NCBI RefSeq assembly: GCF_017573505.1
Contig: NZ_JAGEOJ010000001.1
Coordinates: 496,001-560,000 of the forward strand
Reading direction: 5' to 3'
DNA: 64,000 nucleotides
DNA from: Actinomadura barringtoniae
Lineage (GTDB): Bacteria > Actinomycetota > Actinomycetes > Streptosporangiales > Streptosporangiaceae
The notes beneath the pieces are model-generated. The model did no database searches, was not told where the DNA came from, and saw only the letters and a program-made list of their open reading frames with translations. This document shows, in pieces, positions 1 to 9,209 of this stretch. The position numbers and the translations under genes are program-made. Each line of letters starts with the position of its first letter. Positions within the stretch are counted from its first letter, which is position 1.

Positions 1-759
1 GACATCGTCGCCGAGCTGGAGCGTGCGCGTCCAACGGCCGAGCAGCAGCGCCGCCGGAGCGAGCACCGCCGTCGCGATCGCGAGCGGCTCGACGTGACTC
101 CACGCCCGGCCGTTCAGGTTGCCGACCAGCCACCCGATCGCCGCCTGCGCCTCGAACCGCCCGCCGCGCGCGATGAGGAAGTCGGTGAGGCTCGTGCACA
201 TCCACGCCAGCCCGACCCCGACCAGCACGATCCGGTAGCCGGTCGTGCCGCGCCGCCAGGCCAGCGCGTACACCAGCAGGGCCGTGACCAGCGCGCCCAC
301 CATGCCGAGGACCTGATCGCCCGGGCCGAACCCGAGGACGATCCCCGCGACGACCGCCGTCCCCGCGCCCTGGGTGATCCCGATCATGTCGGGGCTGGCG
401 AGCGGGTTGCGGGTCATGGTCTGGAACAGCGCGCCCGACAGGCCGAACGCGAAGCCCGCCAGCAGCCCGGTGAGAGCGCGCGGCAGCCGGAACTCGCGAA
501 CGATCAGCAGCGTGCCGCCGTCGCCCGACCCGAAGAGCGCGCGGACGACGTCCGGAATCGGGATGCCGACGTCGCCCATCGCGACGCCCTGGCAGAACGC
601 CAGGAACGCGATCGCGGCGAGCGCGGCGCAGACGAGCAGCAGGCGCGGGCGCAGCACGCCCGAGACCGCGATCCGAGGAACCCGGAACGGCACTCCGGGG
701 GCGGCGGCCTTGGCGGCGGGTTCGGCGGCGGCTTTGGTGATCGTGGGCGCCACGTTCAC
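1..759 (-). CDS. FecCD-type iron-siderophore ABC permease, 3' end beyond window
   Basis: Membrane permease of the BtuC/FecCD family, which moves ferric siderophores across the membrane. The frame is open from a GTG at 759, whose GTGA overlaps the stop of the upstream permease, to base 1, so the C-terminal part is missing. It shows the family's first helix, the LSGALFQTMTRNPLASPD loop (compare SGAVMQAITRNPLADP in the upstream permease) and an LQLGDDV motif where the window ends. It pairs with the adjacent permease as a heterodimer and belongs to the iron-box-controlled operon. Family call is firm; the siderophore is unknown. Confidence 0.9.
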   Translation of the reverse strand, partial: MNVAPTITKAAAEPAAKAAAPGVPFRVPRIAVSGVLRPRLLLVCAALAAIAFLAFCQGVAMGDVGIPIPDVVRALFGSGDGGTLLIVREFRLPRALTGLLAGFAFGLSGALFQTMTRNPLASPDMIGITQGAGTAVVAGIVLGFGPGDQVLGMVGALVTALLVYALAWRRGTTGYRIVLVGVGLAWMCTSLTDFLIARGGRFEAQAAIGWLVGNLNGRAWSHVEPLAIATAVLAPAALLLGRWTRTLQLGDDV

Positions 760-1829
760 ACCTCCGCGAGGCGCCGGCGGCGGACCAGCGCGATGAAGAA
801 GGGCCCGCCGATGACCGCGACCAGCACCCCGGCCTGGATCTCGACCGGCCGGGCGATCAGCCGCCCGGCCAGGTCGGCGGCCAGGAGAAGGCAGGAGGCC
901 AGCAGCGCCGACAGCGGCAGCAGCCACCGCTGGTCGGGGCCGATCCCGGCGGCCCGCGCCAGGATGCGCGCCATGTGCGGTACGACCAGCCCGACGAACA
1001 CCACCGGCCCGATCACCGCAACGGCCCCGCCGGTCAGCAGCGTGATCGCGGCCGCGGCGGCGAACCGTACCCAGGCGATGCGGCGGCCCAGCGCGGCCGC
1101 CACGTCGTCGCCGAGGGCGAGGCTGTTCAGCGCGGGCGCGCAGGCGAGCGCGAGGATCGCCCCGACGACGAGGAACGGCAGGACCTGCTTGACGACGCCC
1201 GCGTCCTGCCCGGCGAGCGATCCGGCCGACCAGAAGCGGTAGCGGTTGAGCGCCTCGGGATCGGTCAGCACGATGCCGTTGGTGAAGGAGTTCAGCATCG
1301 CGGTGACGGCCACGCCCGCGAGCGCGAGCTTGACCGGCGTGGACCCGGATCTGCCGAGCCCGCCCAGCGCGTACACCACGGCGCCGGCGGCGAGCGCGCC
1401 CGCGAACCCGAACCAGATGTAGCCGTACAGCGAACCGACGCCGAGGCTCCCGACCGCCAGCACGATCGCGAACGTCGCCCCCGCGCTCACGCCGAGGATG
1501 CCCGGGTCGGCGAGCGGGTTGCGGGTGATCGCCTGCATGACCGCCCCCGACAGGCCGAGCGCCGCGCCCGCCGCGATCCCCAGGATCGTGCGCGGCACCC
1601 GGACCGACCACACGACATGGTCGATCCGGGTCGTCGGCGGGTCGCCGAACAGCGTCCTGGCGACGTCGCCGACGGGCACGCGCAGCGCGCCGTACGCGAT
1701 CGACACCAGGCACAGCCCGGCCAGCACCACCACGAGCGCCGCGACGAGCAGCGCTCCGCGCGACACCGATGCCGATGCCGACGGCGCTCGCGTCGGCGCG
1801 GCCGCCGTCACGGGCTCACCCGCCGTCAC
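756..1829 (-). CDS. FecCD-type iron-siderophore ABC permease
   Basis: About 357 residues, the usual FecCD size, with roughly nine or ten membrane segments. Family signs are the TRNPLADPGILGVSAGA loop near residues 100-115, a LALGDDVAAALGR cytoplasmic stretch that contacts the ATPase, and the VGPVVFVGLVVPH-like segment (here VIGPVVFVGLVVPH). The start is a GTG at 1829 (an in-frame GTG at 1811 is an alternative); neither has a strong ribosome site. It follows the binding-protein gene by 23 bases and overlaps the next permease by four, so the genes are co-transcribed. Confidence 0.92.
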   Translation of the reverse strand: MTAGEPVTAAAPTRAPSASASVSRGALLVAALVVVLAGLCLVSIAYGALRVPVGDVARTLFGDPPTTRIDHVVWSVRVPRTILGIAAGAALGLSGAVMQAITRNPLADPGILGVSAGATFAIVLAVGSLGVGSLYGYIWFGFAGALAAGAVVYALGGLGRSGSTPVKLALAGVAVTAMLNSFTNGIVLTDPEALNRYRFWSAGSLAGQDAGVVKQVLPFLVVGAILALACAPALNSLALGDDVAAALGRRIAWVRFAAAAAITLLTGGAVAVIGPVVFVGLVVPHMARILARAAGIGPDQRWLLPLSALLASCLLLAADLAGRLIARPVEIQAGVLVAVIGGPFFIALVRRRRLAEV

Positions 1830-1852
1830 GGGCTGCGGCGACGGTCGTCGGC

Positions 1853-2911
1853 TCAAGACCGGGCCACCGGCGTATCGGTCTTGCCGTCCACGGCGGCGGC
1901 GAGCTGCGGGACGAGCTTGTCCAGCACGTACGGCATGCTCAGGACCGAGACGAACGAGATGGCGTTGCCGAAGTCGCCGGTCTCGCTGACGAAGACCTCC
2001 CGGCCCTCCTTGACGACCTTCTGGTCGGCGTAGGCGCGGTTGCCGTGCAGCTTGGCCACGTCCTTGGCGGGGTCGGTCACGATCCACACGGTGACGTCGT
2101 TGTCGAGCAGGTCGGTGCGCTCGGCGCTGATGTTGACGCCGAACTCCTTGCCGACGACCTTGCCCAGCTCGGGCTTGAGCGTGAAGCCGAGCGAGGTCAG
2201 GACGTTGGAACGCAGGTCGCGCGGCCCGTAGACGAAGATCCCGTCGTAGGGCGTGGCGACGAGGCCCGTTCTGCCCTTGAACTCGGGGTGCTCCTTGGCC
2301 ACCGCGGCGATCTTCGCCTCGGTGCCGGTGACGAGCTTCTCGGCCTCGGCTGGCTTGCCGAGCGCCTTGCCGGCGGTACGGGTCGTCTGCTGCCACGGGA
2401 TGCCGTAGTCGGGCAGGTCACCGGGCTGGGCGACGACCGGTGCGATCTTGGAGAGCGCCTCGTACTGGGGCTTGGTGAGGCCGGAGTAGAGCCCGAGGAT
2501 CAGGTCGGGGCGCAGCGCCGCGATCTTCTCCGGGGACGGGCCCGTGCCGGTGTCCTTGAGAACGGTCGGCGTCTTGGATCCCGCCGCCCTGTCCTTGGCC
2601 CACGGCCCGATCGCGCCCGGGTAGCCGCCCAGCCATTCGGTGGTGCCGACCGGCACGGTGCCGAGGGCGAGGACGGCGTCCTGGTCCGTGAGCCCCACGG
2701 TCACGACCCGCTTGGGCGTGCTCTTGATCGTGGTCGAGCCGTACTTGTGCTGGATCGTGACCGGGAACGCGGTCCCGGCGGCCTCGGCGTCGGCTGCGGG
2801 ACGTTCGGTCTTGTCCACGCTGCCGCTGCCGCTGCCGCTGCCGCCGCAAGCGGTCCCGGCGAGGAGGAACGGCATGACTGCGAGCAGGGCGAATCTGGAG
2901 AATCGGCGCAT
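1853..2911 (-). CDS. Iron-siderophore ABC transporter substrate-binding lipoprotein
   Basis: 352 residues. It starts with a lipoprotein signal peptide with lipobox LAGTAC (Cys near residue 22) and a Gly/Ser linker, so it is anchored outside the membrane. The mature part has the TroA-type helical-backbone fold: KRVVTVGLTDQDAVLALG, then AALRPDLILGLYSG, as in FepB/FatB binding proteins. It would capture a ferric siderophore and deliver it to the two FecCD permeases encoded just downstream. Family is clear; ligand is not. Confidence 0.93.
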   Translation of the reverse strand: MRRFSRFALLAVMPFLLAGTACGGSGSGSGSVDKTERPAADAEAAGTAFPVTIQHKYGSTTIKSTPKRVVTVGLTDQDAVLALGTVPVGTTEWLGGYPGAIGPWAKDRAAGSKTPTVLKDTGTGPSPEKIAALRPDLILGLYSGLTKPQYEALSKIAPVVAQPGDLPDYGIPWQQTTRTAGKALGKPAEAEKLVTGTEAKIAAVAKEHPEFKGRTGLVATPYDGIFVYGPRDLRSNVLTSLGFTLKPELGKVVGKEFGVNISAERTDLLDNDVTVWIVTDPAKDVAKLHGNRAYADQKVVKEGREVFVSETGDFGNAISFVSVLSMPYVLDKLVPQLAAAVDGKTDTPVARS

Positions 2912-2951
2912 CTTGGGGTTCTTTCCGGTGAAGGGACGGGGTTAGGGGGCG

Positions 2952-4694
2952 TCAGGCGCTGTCGTGCTCCCGGGTGCCTGACCAGGCGCGCCACAGCCGG
3001 GCGTACTGGCCCTCTGCTTCGCGCAGTTCTTCGTGAGTGCCGCTCTCCACGACCCGGCCGTCCTCCATGACGACGACGCGGTCCGCTGCCGCGGCCTGGG
3101 TGAGGCGATGCGCCACGATCAGGGCCGTACGCCCGTCGACGGCACGTTCGGCGGCCCGTTCGAGCGCCCTTGCTCCGCTGCTGCCGGCCTCGGCGGTCGC
3201 CTCGTCCAGCACGGCGACCTGCGGGTCGGCCAAGACCAGCCGAGCGAGCGCGAGCTGCTGGGCCTGGCCGCCGCCGACCCGATGCCCTCCCTCGCCGACG
3301 ACGGTGTCAAGCCCGTCCGGCAGGGCCTTGACCCATTCCAAAGCACCGACCGCGTCGAGGGCCTGACGCAGTTCGCTATCGGTGGCGTCGGGCCGGGCCA
3401 GGCGCAGATCGTCGGCGAGCGCTCCGGCGAACACGTGCACCTCCTGCGTGACCAGCGCCACCGCCCGCCCGGCGTCTCCCGGTTCCACGCCGCCGATCAG
3501 CACGCTCCCCGTTCCGGGCCGGTGAACGCCCGCGACCAGCCGGGCCACGGTCGTTTTCCCTGCGCCGCTAGCCCCGACCAGGGCGACCCGTTCACCCGCC
3601 TGAACGTCCAGGTCCACACCATGCAGAACAGGCCGTCCCTGCACGTACGAGTGGCCAAGTCCGCTAACGCTGACCGCCCCATCACGCGGCGAGACAACGT
3701 CCGCCCGTTCAGGCGCAGGGCCATCCGCGACACCGGCCAACCGGGCCAGCCCGGCACCGGCGCTCTGCGCGTCATCCAAAAGCGCCAGCGCGGTGTTCAT
3801 GGGCGTGAACAGGTTGTGGAAATACAGCGCGGCAGCAGTCGCCGTCCCCACCGAGGCAGACCCGCTCCGCACCAGGAGGAATCCCGCGATCAGAACGGCA
3901 GCCAGCCCCGTGTACTCAGCGATGTGCAGCCGCATATAGAAGCGCAGAACGAGATTGACCCCACGCATGGTCAGGTCCACCACGGCCGACGACCGGCGCG
4001 CGACAAGCCCCGCGTGCTCGTCCTCCAGCCGGAACGCCCGAACGGTCGCGCCGCCGCCGATGCTGTCGAGGAGCTGTTGCTGCTGGGCCCCGTTCGCCAC
4101 CCGCTGCTCGGCATAGAGCGGCACCGCCCGCCGCACGTACCAACGCGCCGTGTAGGCCTGGATCGGCGCCGCCAGCAAAGCGGCCAGAAAGAAACGCCAA
4201 TCCAGCAAAGCGAGCCCGACCAGCGTCAGCACGATCGCCAGCACCGACCGCACCAGCTCCGGCAGCGCCTTCCGTACGGCCTCGGCGATCAGCGAGACGT
4301 CCCCGGTCACCCTCGCGACCAGGTCCCCCGATCCGGAACGTTCCACCTGAGCCAGCGGCAGCCGCAGCGCCCGCTCGACGAACCGTTCACGCAGCCGCGC
4401 GAGAACGGTCTCCCCGAGCCGCGCCACCAGCGACAGCCCCCAGGCCGTACTGACCCCCTGAACGATCGCGACGACCACCAGCATCACGATCACCGGCGTC
4501 ATGGCGTCCGGCTCCCGATGATCAGCGACCAGATCCACAACCCGCCCGAGCAGCGGCGGAGTCAGCATCCCCACCGCCGTAGCGGCCGCCATCACAAGAC
4601 CAGCCCCACCAGCCAGCCCCCGATATGGCCGCCCCAGCTCGCCGAGCAGCGCCCGCACCCTCGTGCCGTCCGCGACAGGCAGCAGCTCCGTCAT
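2952..4694 (-). CDS. ABC transporter half-protein (membrane domain + ATPase) of siderophore operon
   Basis: 580 residues: an ABC-exporter-fold membrane domain (about residues 20-300), then an ATPase domain with an intact Walker A GASGAGKT, a signature altered to VGGGQ, a Walker B VAVLDEAT and a switch His in IVAHRL. It overlaps the upstream half-transporter by ATGA, so the two probably form a heterodimer. Exporter-fold pairs inside siderophore operons include the importers IrtAB and YbtPQ and also siderophore secretion systems; direction cannot be told from sequence. It is 40 bases from the binding-lipoprotein gene. Confidence 0.9.
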   Translation of the reverse strand: MTELLPVADGTRVRALLGELGRPYRGLAGGAGLVMAAATAVGMLTPPLLGRVVDLVADHREPDAMTPVIVMLVVVAIVQGVSTAWGLSLVARLGETVLARLRERFVERALRLPLAQVERSGSGDLVARVTGDVSLIAEAVRKALPELVRSVLAIVLTLVGLALLDWRFFLAALLAAPIQAYTARWYVRRAVPLYAEQRVANGAQQQQLLDSIGGGATVRAFRLEDEHAGLVARRSSAVVDLTMRGVNLVLRFYMRLHIAEYTGLAAVLIAGFLLVRSGSASVGTATAAALYFHNLFTPMNTALALLDDAQSAGAGLARLAGVADGPAPERADVVSPRDGAVSVSGLGHSYVQGRPVLHGVDLDVQAGERVALVGASGAGKTTVARLVAGVHRPGTGSVLIGGVEPGDAGRAVALVTQEVHVFAGALADDLRLARPDATDSELRQALDAVGALEWVKALPDGLDTVVGEGGHRVGGGQAQQLALARLVLADPQVAVLDEATAEAGSSGARALERAAERAVDGRTALIVAHRLTQAAAADRVVVMEDGRVVESGTHEELREAEGQYARLWRAWSGTREHDSA

Positions 4695-6355
4695 GACAGC
4701 ACCGTCGCCCGATAGCCCTCGTGCCGCCCCACGAGTTCCCCGTGCTCGCCCACGTCTTCCGTACGGCCGCCAGAGATCAGCACCACCCGATCGGTCACCG
4801 CCAGCAGCGCCGGGCTGGTCGTCACCACAACCGTCGTCCGCCCGTGCCGCAGCGCCCGCAGCCCCTCAGCGATCCTCGCCTCGGTCACCGCATCCACCGC
4901 CGTAGTCGGATCATGCAGCACGAGCACCGACGCATCCGCCGCGAGCGCCCGCGCCAGCGCCACCCGCTGCCGCTGCCCGCCGGACAGTTTCAGCCCCCGT
5001 TCCCCCACCGAACCCTCACCGACCGCCGCCACGACCTCGTCCGCCCCCGCAGCCGCAATCGCAACGTCCACATCACTCGCCCGGACCGCGACGTTGTCGA
5101 CCAGTCCCCCGGCAAACAGATCCGCGTCATGCGCGGCCACGAGAATCGCGTCCCGCACGGCCCCCGGATGCAAGGTCGCCAGCGAGACCCCGTCCAGCTC
5201 GACAACCCCCTCAGCCGGATCCGCTTCTCGCCCCAACAACTTCAGCAAAGCCACCGCATCTCGCGGATCCGGCGCGACAACCCCCAGCAGCTCTCCCGCC
5301 CCAACCTCCAGATCCACGTCCCGCAGGCTCCCAAAAGAAACCCCCGCCACCCTCACCCGCCCTGCACTGCCATCCACCACGCCATCCCCGTCAACCACCC
5401 CGGCCGGCGAGGCCAGCACCTCAGCGACCCGCGCCGCAGAAGCACGCCCCTGCGCGAACTCGGCGTTCACCCAGGCCAGAACCGAAAGCGGACCAAGCAA
5501 CAACAGCGCCAGCCCAACGGCCGAGACCAACTCCCCCAGGCTGATCTCGCCCTCAGCCGCCAACCGCCCACCCACCAAAGCGACCACCGCGATAAAGACC
5601 CCGGTCAAGGCCAGCACAGTCCCGTTCTGCCAAGCCTCGGCCCTAGCCGCCCTAAGCGTCGCCCCCAGCGAGTCCCCACTGATCCGCCGATACCTTGCAA
5701 CCGCCGCCGACTCGGCCCCGATCCCCTTGAGCACCCGCAGCCCAGAAACCAGATCAGTGGCAACGGCCGAAGCATGCGCCGCCCGCTCCTGCTCAGCCCG
5801 GCTCCGCCGCTCCAGCGGCTTGCTCAGAAGATGCCCGAGCCACAACAGCAAAGGCGTCCCGACCAACACCACCAACCCGAGCGCGACGGAAATCCTCAAC
5901 AGCACAACCGCGCCGGTCCCAATCCCCACCAGCGCCGCGATCCCCGCCATCAGGGCCACGTTCACAGCCCCGACCCGCCGCGCATCCTCGGTCGCGATCG
6001 CCGCAAGCGTCCCCGGCAGCCGAGCCTCCCGATCCCCCCGCGGATCCAGAACCCGTTCCACAACCGCAAGCCGCAACCCATGGGCCGCCCGAACCCCAGC
6101 CCGTTCCCCCGCGTAGGCTCCGATCCGAAACCCCCAAGAAAGCCCCAGGTAGACAACCCCCAGCACCCCCAGCCACACAACCAGGGCGCGCCCGTCATCC
6201 CCAGCGATGGCCCGGTCGATCGCAACACCGATAAGCACCGGAACCAGCGCCTCACCAACCTGATGCGCAGAAGCCAGAACGGCGCTCAACGCCACATCGC
6301 CCCGCTGCGAGCGAATGGCCTCGCCCAGCACCGACCGCCCAGTGGGGACCTCCAC
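4691..6355 (-). CDS. ABC transporter half-protein with degenerate Walker A
   Basis: First gene of the iron operon. A GTG at 6355 is preferred because GGAGGG lies four bases upstream; a TTG at 6373 would add six residues. Exporter-fold membrane domain, then an ATPase domain with a canonical LSGGQRQRVALARAL signature but no Walker A: the expected GxxGxGKS/T reads APDPRDA. Walker B is LVLHDP instead of LxLDEx. So its own nucleotide site is probably dead, while its LSGGQ should complete the active site on the partner encoded by the next gene, as in known asymmetric heterodimers. Confidence 0.88.
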   Translation of the reverse strand: MEVPTGRSVLGEAIRSQRGDVALSAVLASAHQVGEALVPVLIGVAIDRAIAGDDGRALVVWLGVLGVVYLGLSWGFRIGAYAGERAGVRAAHGLRLAVVERVLDPRGDREARLPGTLAAIATEDARRVGAVNVALMAGIAALVGIGTGAVVLLRISVALGLVVLVGTPLLLWLGHLLSKPLERRSRAEQERAAHASAVATDLVSGLRVLKGIGAESAAVARYRRISGDSLGATLRAARAEAWQNGTVLALTGVFIAVVALVGGRLAAEGEISLGELVSAVGLALLLLGPLSVLAWVNAEFAQGRASAARVAEVLASPAGVVDGDGVVDGSAGRVRVAGVSFGSLRDVDLEVGAGELLGVVAPDPRDAVALLKLLGREADPAEGVVELDGVSLATLHPGAVRDAILVAAHDADLFAGGLVDNVAVRASDVDVAIAAAGADEVVAAVGEGSVGERGLKLSGGQRQRVALARALAADASVLVLHDPTTAVDAVTEARIAEGLRALRHGRTTVVVTTSPALLAVTDRVVLISGGRTEDVGEHGELVGRHEGYRATVLS

Positions 6356-6388
6356 CCGACCCTCCGCATCCAATGATCAGGGACAAAG

Positions 6389-6407
6389 TTAGGCAAGGCT
6401 AACCTAA
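6389..6407. promoter_or_regulatory. DtxR/IdeR iron box
   Basis: TTAGGCAAGGCTAACCTAA is a 19-base near-palindrome that matches the DtxR/IdeR operator (TTAGGTTAGSCTAACCTAA) at nearly every position. It lies 34 bases before the first gene of the siderophore operon, so iron-dependent repression is expected. Confidence 0.88.
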
Positions 6408-6585
6408 ATGCAACTCCCTGACCAGCCGGGCCACCGCGAGGACCTAAGGTGTGGAGCTACGACCCGCCTCGCCCGTACACTGTCGTCCGGCACCTGGCCA
6501 GGTGCCGGATACAGAGCTCAATCCGCGTGCGACCGTTCCGGTACCCGCCAGATCGATCGCCCCTGTGGACAGGCCCCGTATCAAG

Positions 6586-6662
6586 GCGCCCGTAGCTCAG
6601 CTGGATAGAGCATCGGACTTCTAATCCGACGGTCGCGGGTTCGAATCCTGCCGGGCGCGCCA
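6586..6662 (+). tRNA. tRNA-Arg (anticodon TCT)
   Basis: 77-base cloverleaf. Acceptor arm GCGCCCG/CGGGCGC, D arm with AGCTCAGCTGGATAGAGC, anticodon loop CTTCTAA with anticodon TCT at 6620-6622, T arm GGTTCGAATCC, encoded CCA at 6660-6662. The 3' half is duplicated at 57866-57910, so this gene is the integration site of the island that starts here. Confidence 0.97.
6618..6662 (+). repeat. Left attachment site (attL), 45-base direct repeat
   Basis: The 3' end of the tRNA gene from the anticodon loop to CCA. It is identical over 45 bases to 57866-57910 in the same orientation. This is the usual attachment core of actinomycete tRNA-targeting elements, with the integrase gene lying just inside. 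Confidence 0.9.
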
Positions 6663-6788
6663 GCACCACCACCAAAACAAGGCCTGACCAGCCCAAACAC
6701 GCCCACCGAGTGATCGGGCCGTGTGCAGCCAGACGCCACCAGATGCAGCCCCATGGGACTGTTCCCGGAATATACGCGGAATGATCTT

Positions 6789-6808
6789 GGCCGCATCCGT
6801 GCAGGTCA
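6789..6808 (-). repeat. TGACCTGCAC-type repeat near attL
   Basis: Read on the minus strand this is TGACCTGCACGGATGCGGCC. Near-copies lie at 57804, 57924 and 61968, on either side of attR. Arm-type integrase binding sites are one possible explanation. Confidence 0.5.
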
Positions 6809-6822
6809 GCCCACAAAAACGA

Positions 6823-6850
6823 AGAGGCTCCGGAATATTCCGGAGCCTCT
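6823..6850 (-). terminator. Intrinsic terminator behind integrase
   Basis: A perfect 28-base palindrome (14-base arms) centred on GGAATATTCC. On the minus strand it is followed by TTCGTTTTTG. It sits 17 bases beyond the integrase stop codon and before the tRNA, so it would end minus-strand transcription of the integrase. Confidence 0.75.
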
Positions 6851-6866
6851 CCACCGTAACCGTTGA

Positions 6867-7883
6867 TCATGCCGCCAGCGCCAGCTCGATGCGCTCGTTG
6901 GCGACGTCCTGTTGACCATCGATGCACTTGGCGTACACCCGCAGCATCACGTCAACGCTGTGCCCCGCCCGTTCAGCCGCCTCAGGGGCATGGACGCCAG
7001 CGTTCAGCCACAGCGAGACGGCAGCATGACGCAGGTCGTACGGGCGGCCCGCCAATGGCGACTCGACCTGGACCGGAGTCAGCGCCAGGGCCCGAGCCTG
7101 CTTCCAGACCTGGGCGTACGCCGAGCCCGAGTAGTCCTTATGCGCGACTTCCTGAGAGTGATCAGCCCCCAGCCAGTTGCCGAAAGATCGCAGTCCCTCG
7201 CCCGGCCTGAGCCCAGCGAAGTACATGCAGGCGAACATCGCCCGGAGCCGAGGTCCGCGTGTCCGTCCGACATAGGACACCGCCGTCAGCAGTTCGCGCC
7301 CTTGACTCGGATTGACGACGACGCGCCGATCAACGGAGTCGTTCTGCTTCGATGGTCGCCACTTCACGCGATCCAGCGGATTGGCATCGAAGTCGCCATC
7401 CTCCACCGCCTGCCCGAGCGCGTGCTTGAACACCGCTCGCTTGCGCTTGAAGGTCGAGGCCGCCGCTGGTGTGCCGTCGAGCTGGAGCGCGAGAGTCTCC
7501 AAGCCCGCACGCGCCCATTTCGCTTCAGCGATCTCCGACATCGGCAGGGATGCCGCCTCAAGCCATCGCAGGGCCTCCCCCCATCTCGGGTTCGAGTTCG
7601 AGGCGCCGCCCCTCAGGAACGAACACGTACTGACGCAGCAGGCCCCGGAGAGCCGCGTAATCCGGCCGTCCCGGCAATTCCTTGACGAAGACGATCGTTA
7701 CAGCCGTCATCGTGTCCGTGAGGCCCTCCCGAGACTTGGCAGCAGCGCGAGGCCACCGAGCATCCACGTACGCACGGGCGAACGCCAACCACATCCGAGC
7801 GTTGGCTGCCTTGATCATGGACGCAGGGAGGCCCAGGTTGGGGGTGCGGGCGTATTTGCTGGGGTTGTTGTCAAAGTTGGACC
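6867..7883 (-). pseudogene. Tyrosine integrase, frameshifted and internally deleted
   Basis: Remnant of the tRNA-targeting actinobacterial tyrosine recombinase. The N-terminal part (about 7883-7558: NFDNNPSKYARTPN, then ANARMWLAFARAYVD) runs out of frame near 7565. The catalytic part resumes at 7541 with the box I arginine in YFAGLRPGE. Soon after, near 7190, a second frame change (the expected DCDL..TGWGL stretch is in another frame) and loss of about 60 residues join it to SGSAYAQVW. The C-terminus keeps RPYDLRHAAVSLWL (His/Arg), the AGHS box and the nucleophile Tyr in LRVYAK. Left boundary and frameshift positions are approximate. It is unlikely to work, so the island should be fixed. Confidence 0.85.
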
Positions 7884-8540
7884 CGGCGCAGGTGTGGAAA
7901 CCGGTCGTCCGGCGTCCGTGACGGGCTCCCCGCGGGGTACCGGCAGGGCGGGTGCGCAGTCACACCCCTGGGCCGCTCGGCAGGCAACCGACGCGCACGC
8001 GCGGGCGCGGCCACATCTTGTGGCAGACGACGCATGCGTCGCCCTCGCGCTGCGCGGCGCTCAGAGCGCCGGGGCCGAACCTGAGTTCACCGTACGGCCC
8101 ATTGCTCACCCCCCGTGGCGGAGAGCACCTCTTTATAGGAGGGCCCGTCACTATCCGAGGGAGAAGAAAACGCATCGGCCTCCTGGCAAGTGCCAGGAGG
8201 CCGATGCTCGGAGGTCTCACCGCAATGATGAGGCATGCAGGCGAGATCTCGCGGGCTCCCGTGCCGGAGTCCCGCTTGCGATTGAGGAGCTGTGCATACA
8301 GCTGGCGGGGCCACCCGGGACGTGGCTCAGCCGACGGCACTGGGCCCGGCATGTCAACCTTCTCCCACCATCCGCGCTTCCATGTGGATCAAGAAAGTTG
8401 CACCGAGCTCCTCCGCAACACAACGAGGCTACGATCAGCAACTGGCGGCTAGCTGGCGGAACCCTGGCGGCTCGATACGTCACCCTGGCGAAGACTTGGC
8501 CGAACCGTCCATGGGCATTCCGGGCGGTGATGGCGAGGTG
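7884..8540. other. Intergenic stretch, no supported gene
   Basis: Open frames here on both strands have no recognisable domain, good ribosome site or consistent codon pattern. The only clear structure is the hairpin at 8172-8207. Confidence 0.5.
8172..8207 (-). terminator. Long perfect hairpin
   Basis: 17-base perfect arms (GCATCGGCCTCCTGGCA and its complement) with a two-base loop. On the minus strand it is followed by GTTTTCTTCTC, so it would best act as a minus-strand terminator. No intact gene precedes it on that strand, so it may come from a lost gene or mobile element. Confidence 0.55.
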
Positions 8541-9127
8541 TTGATGCTGGCCGGCCGTGACGAACGCGTGGATCCTGGACGGGATCCTGAGTGGCTGGTT
8601 GAGCAGCGGTACCGGGCGGTGCTGGAGGTGTTGGACGGTCGCCGGTGAGTGAGGTGGCGGTCCGGTACGGGGGCTCCAAGCAGGCGGTCTACACCTGGAG
8701 GGCCAAGCACGCGGCGGGCGGGATCGACGCGTTGCGGGAGGCGGCCGCACACCAGCCCGACCCGGGTACCGGCCGAGGTGGAGGCTCTGGCGTGTGAGAT
8801 GCGGCGGGCGCATCCGCGGTGGGGCGCGCGGCGGATCGCCTTCGAACTCGCCCAGGCCGGGGGCCCCGCCGCCTGCGCGGGCGACGGTGAATCGCATCCT
8901 GGTCCGCAACGGCCTGGTCCGCCGTCAAGAGCAGCAGCATCGCCGCAAGTACAAGGTGGCAGCGTGAGGCGCCGATGCACTTGTCTGCCGAGAGAACGGC
9001 ATCACCGCCAAGCTGACCAAGCCGTACTCGCCGACCACCACGGGCAAGATCGAACGGTGGCATCTGACCCTGCGACGCGAACTGCTGGACCCGCCCGAGC
9101 CGATCAAGGTTGAGCCGGCACCAGCAT
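8541..9127 (+). pseudogene. IS481-family transposase remnant
   Basis: Pieces of one transposase in shifted frames: EQRYRAVLEVLDG, then SEVAVRYGGSKQAVYTW (helix-turn-helix) after a shift near 8643, PAEVEALACEMRRAHPRWGAR, then RILVRNGLVRR in another frame, and finally GITAKLTKPYSPTTTGKIERW with the C-terminal part of the DDE domain. The central catalytic region is deleted. Inverted ends were not found. Confidence 0.8.
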
Positions 9128-9209
9128 GACCAGCACATACCGATCATTACGGGACAGCCTTTAGCCGGGGCGTGCTAACACATGGCTCAGGTCGCGGCTT
9201 GCGCGTCGT

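Noticed and set aside
94..1242. Long plus-strand frame opposite the permeases
   Set aside because: Low-complexity Arg/Ala/Pro-rich product in antisense to clear FecCD genes; a GC-rich shadow frame.
3033..6376. Two 550-560-residue plus-strand frames opposite the ABC transporters
   Set aside because: Rich in Arg, His, Pro and Gln with no domain, antisense to well-supported transporters.
6823..8207. Two long palindromes as a replication origin
   Set aside because: No iterons, replication gene or AT-rich unwinding region; terminator function fits better.
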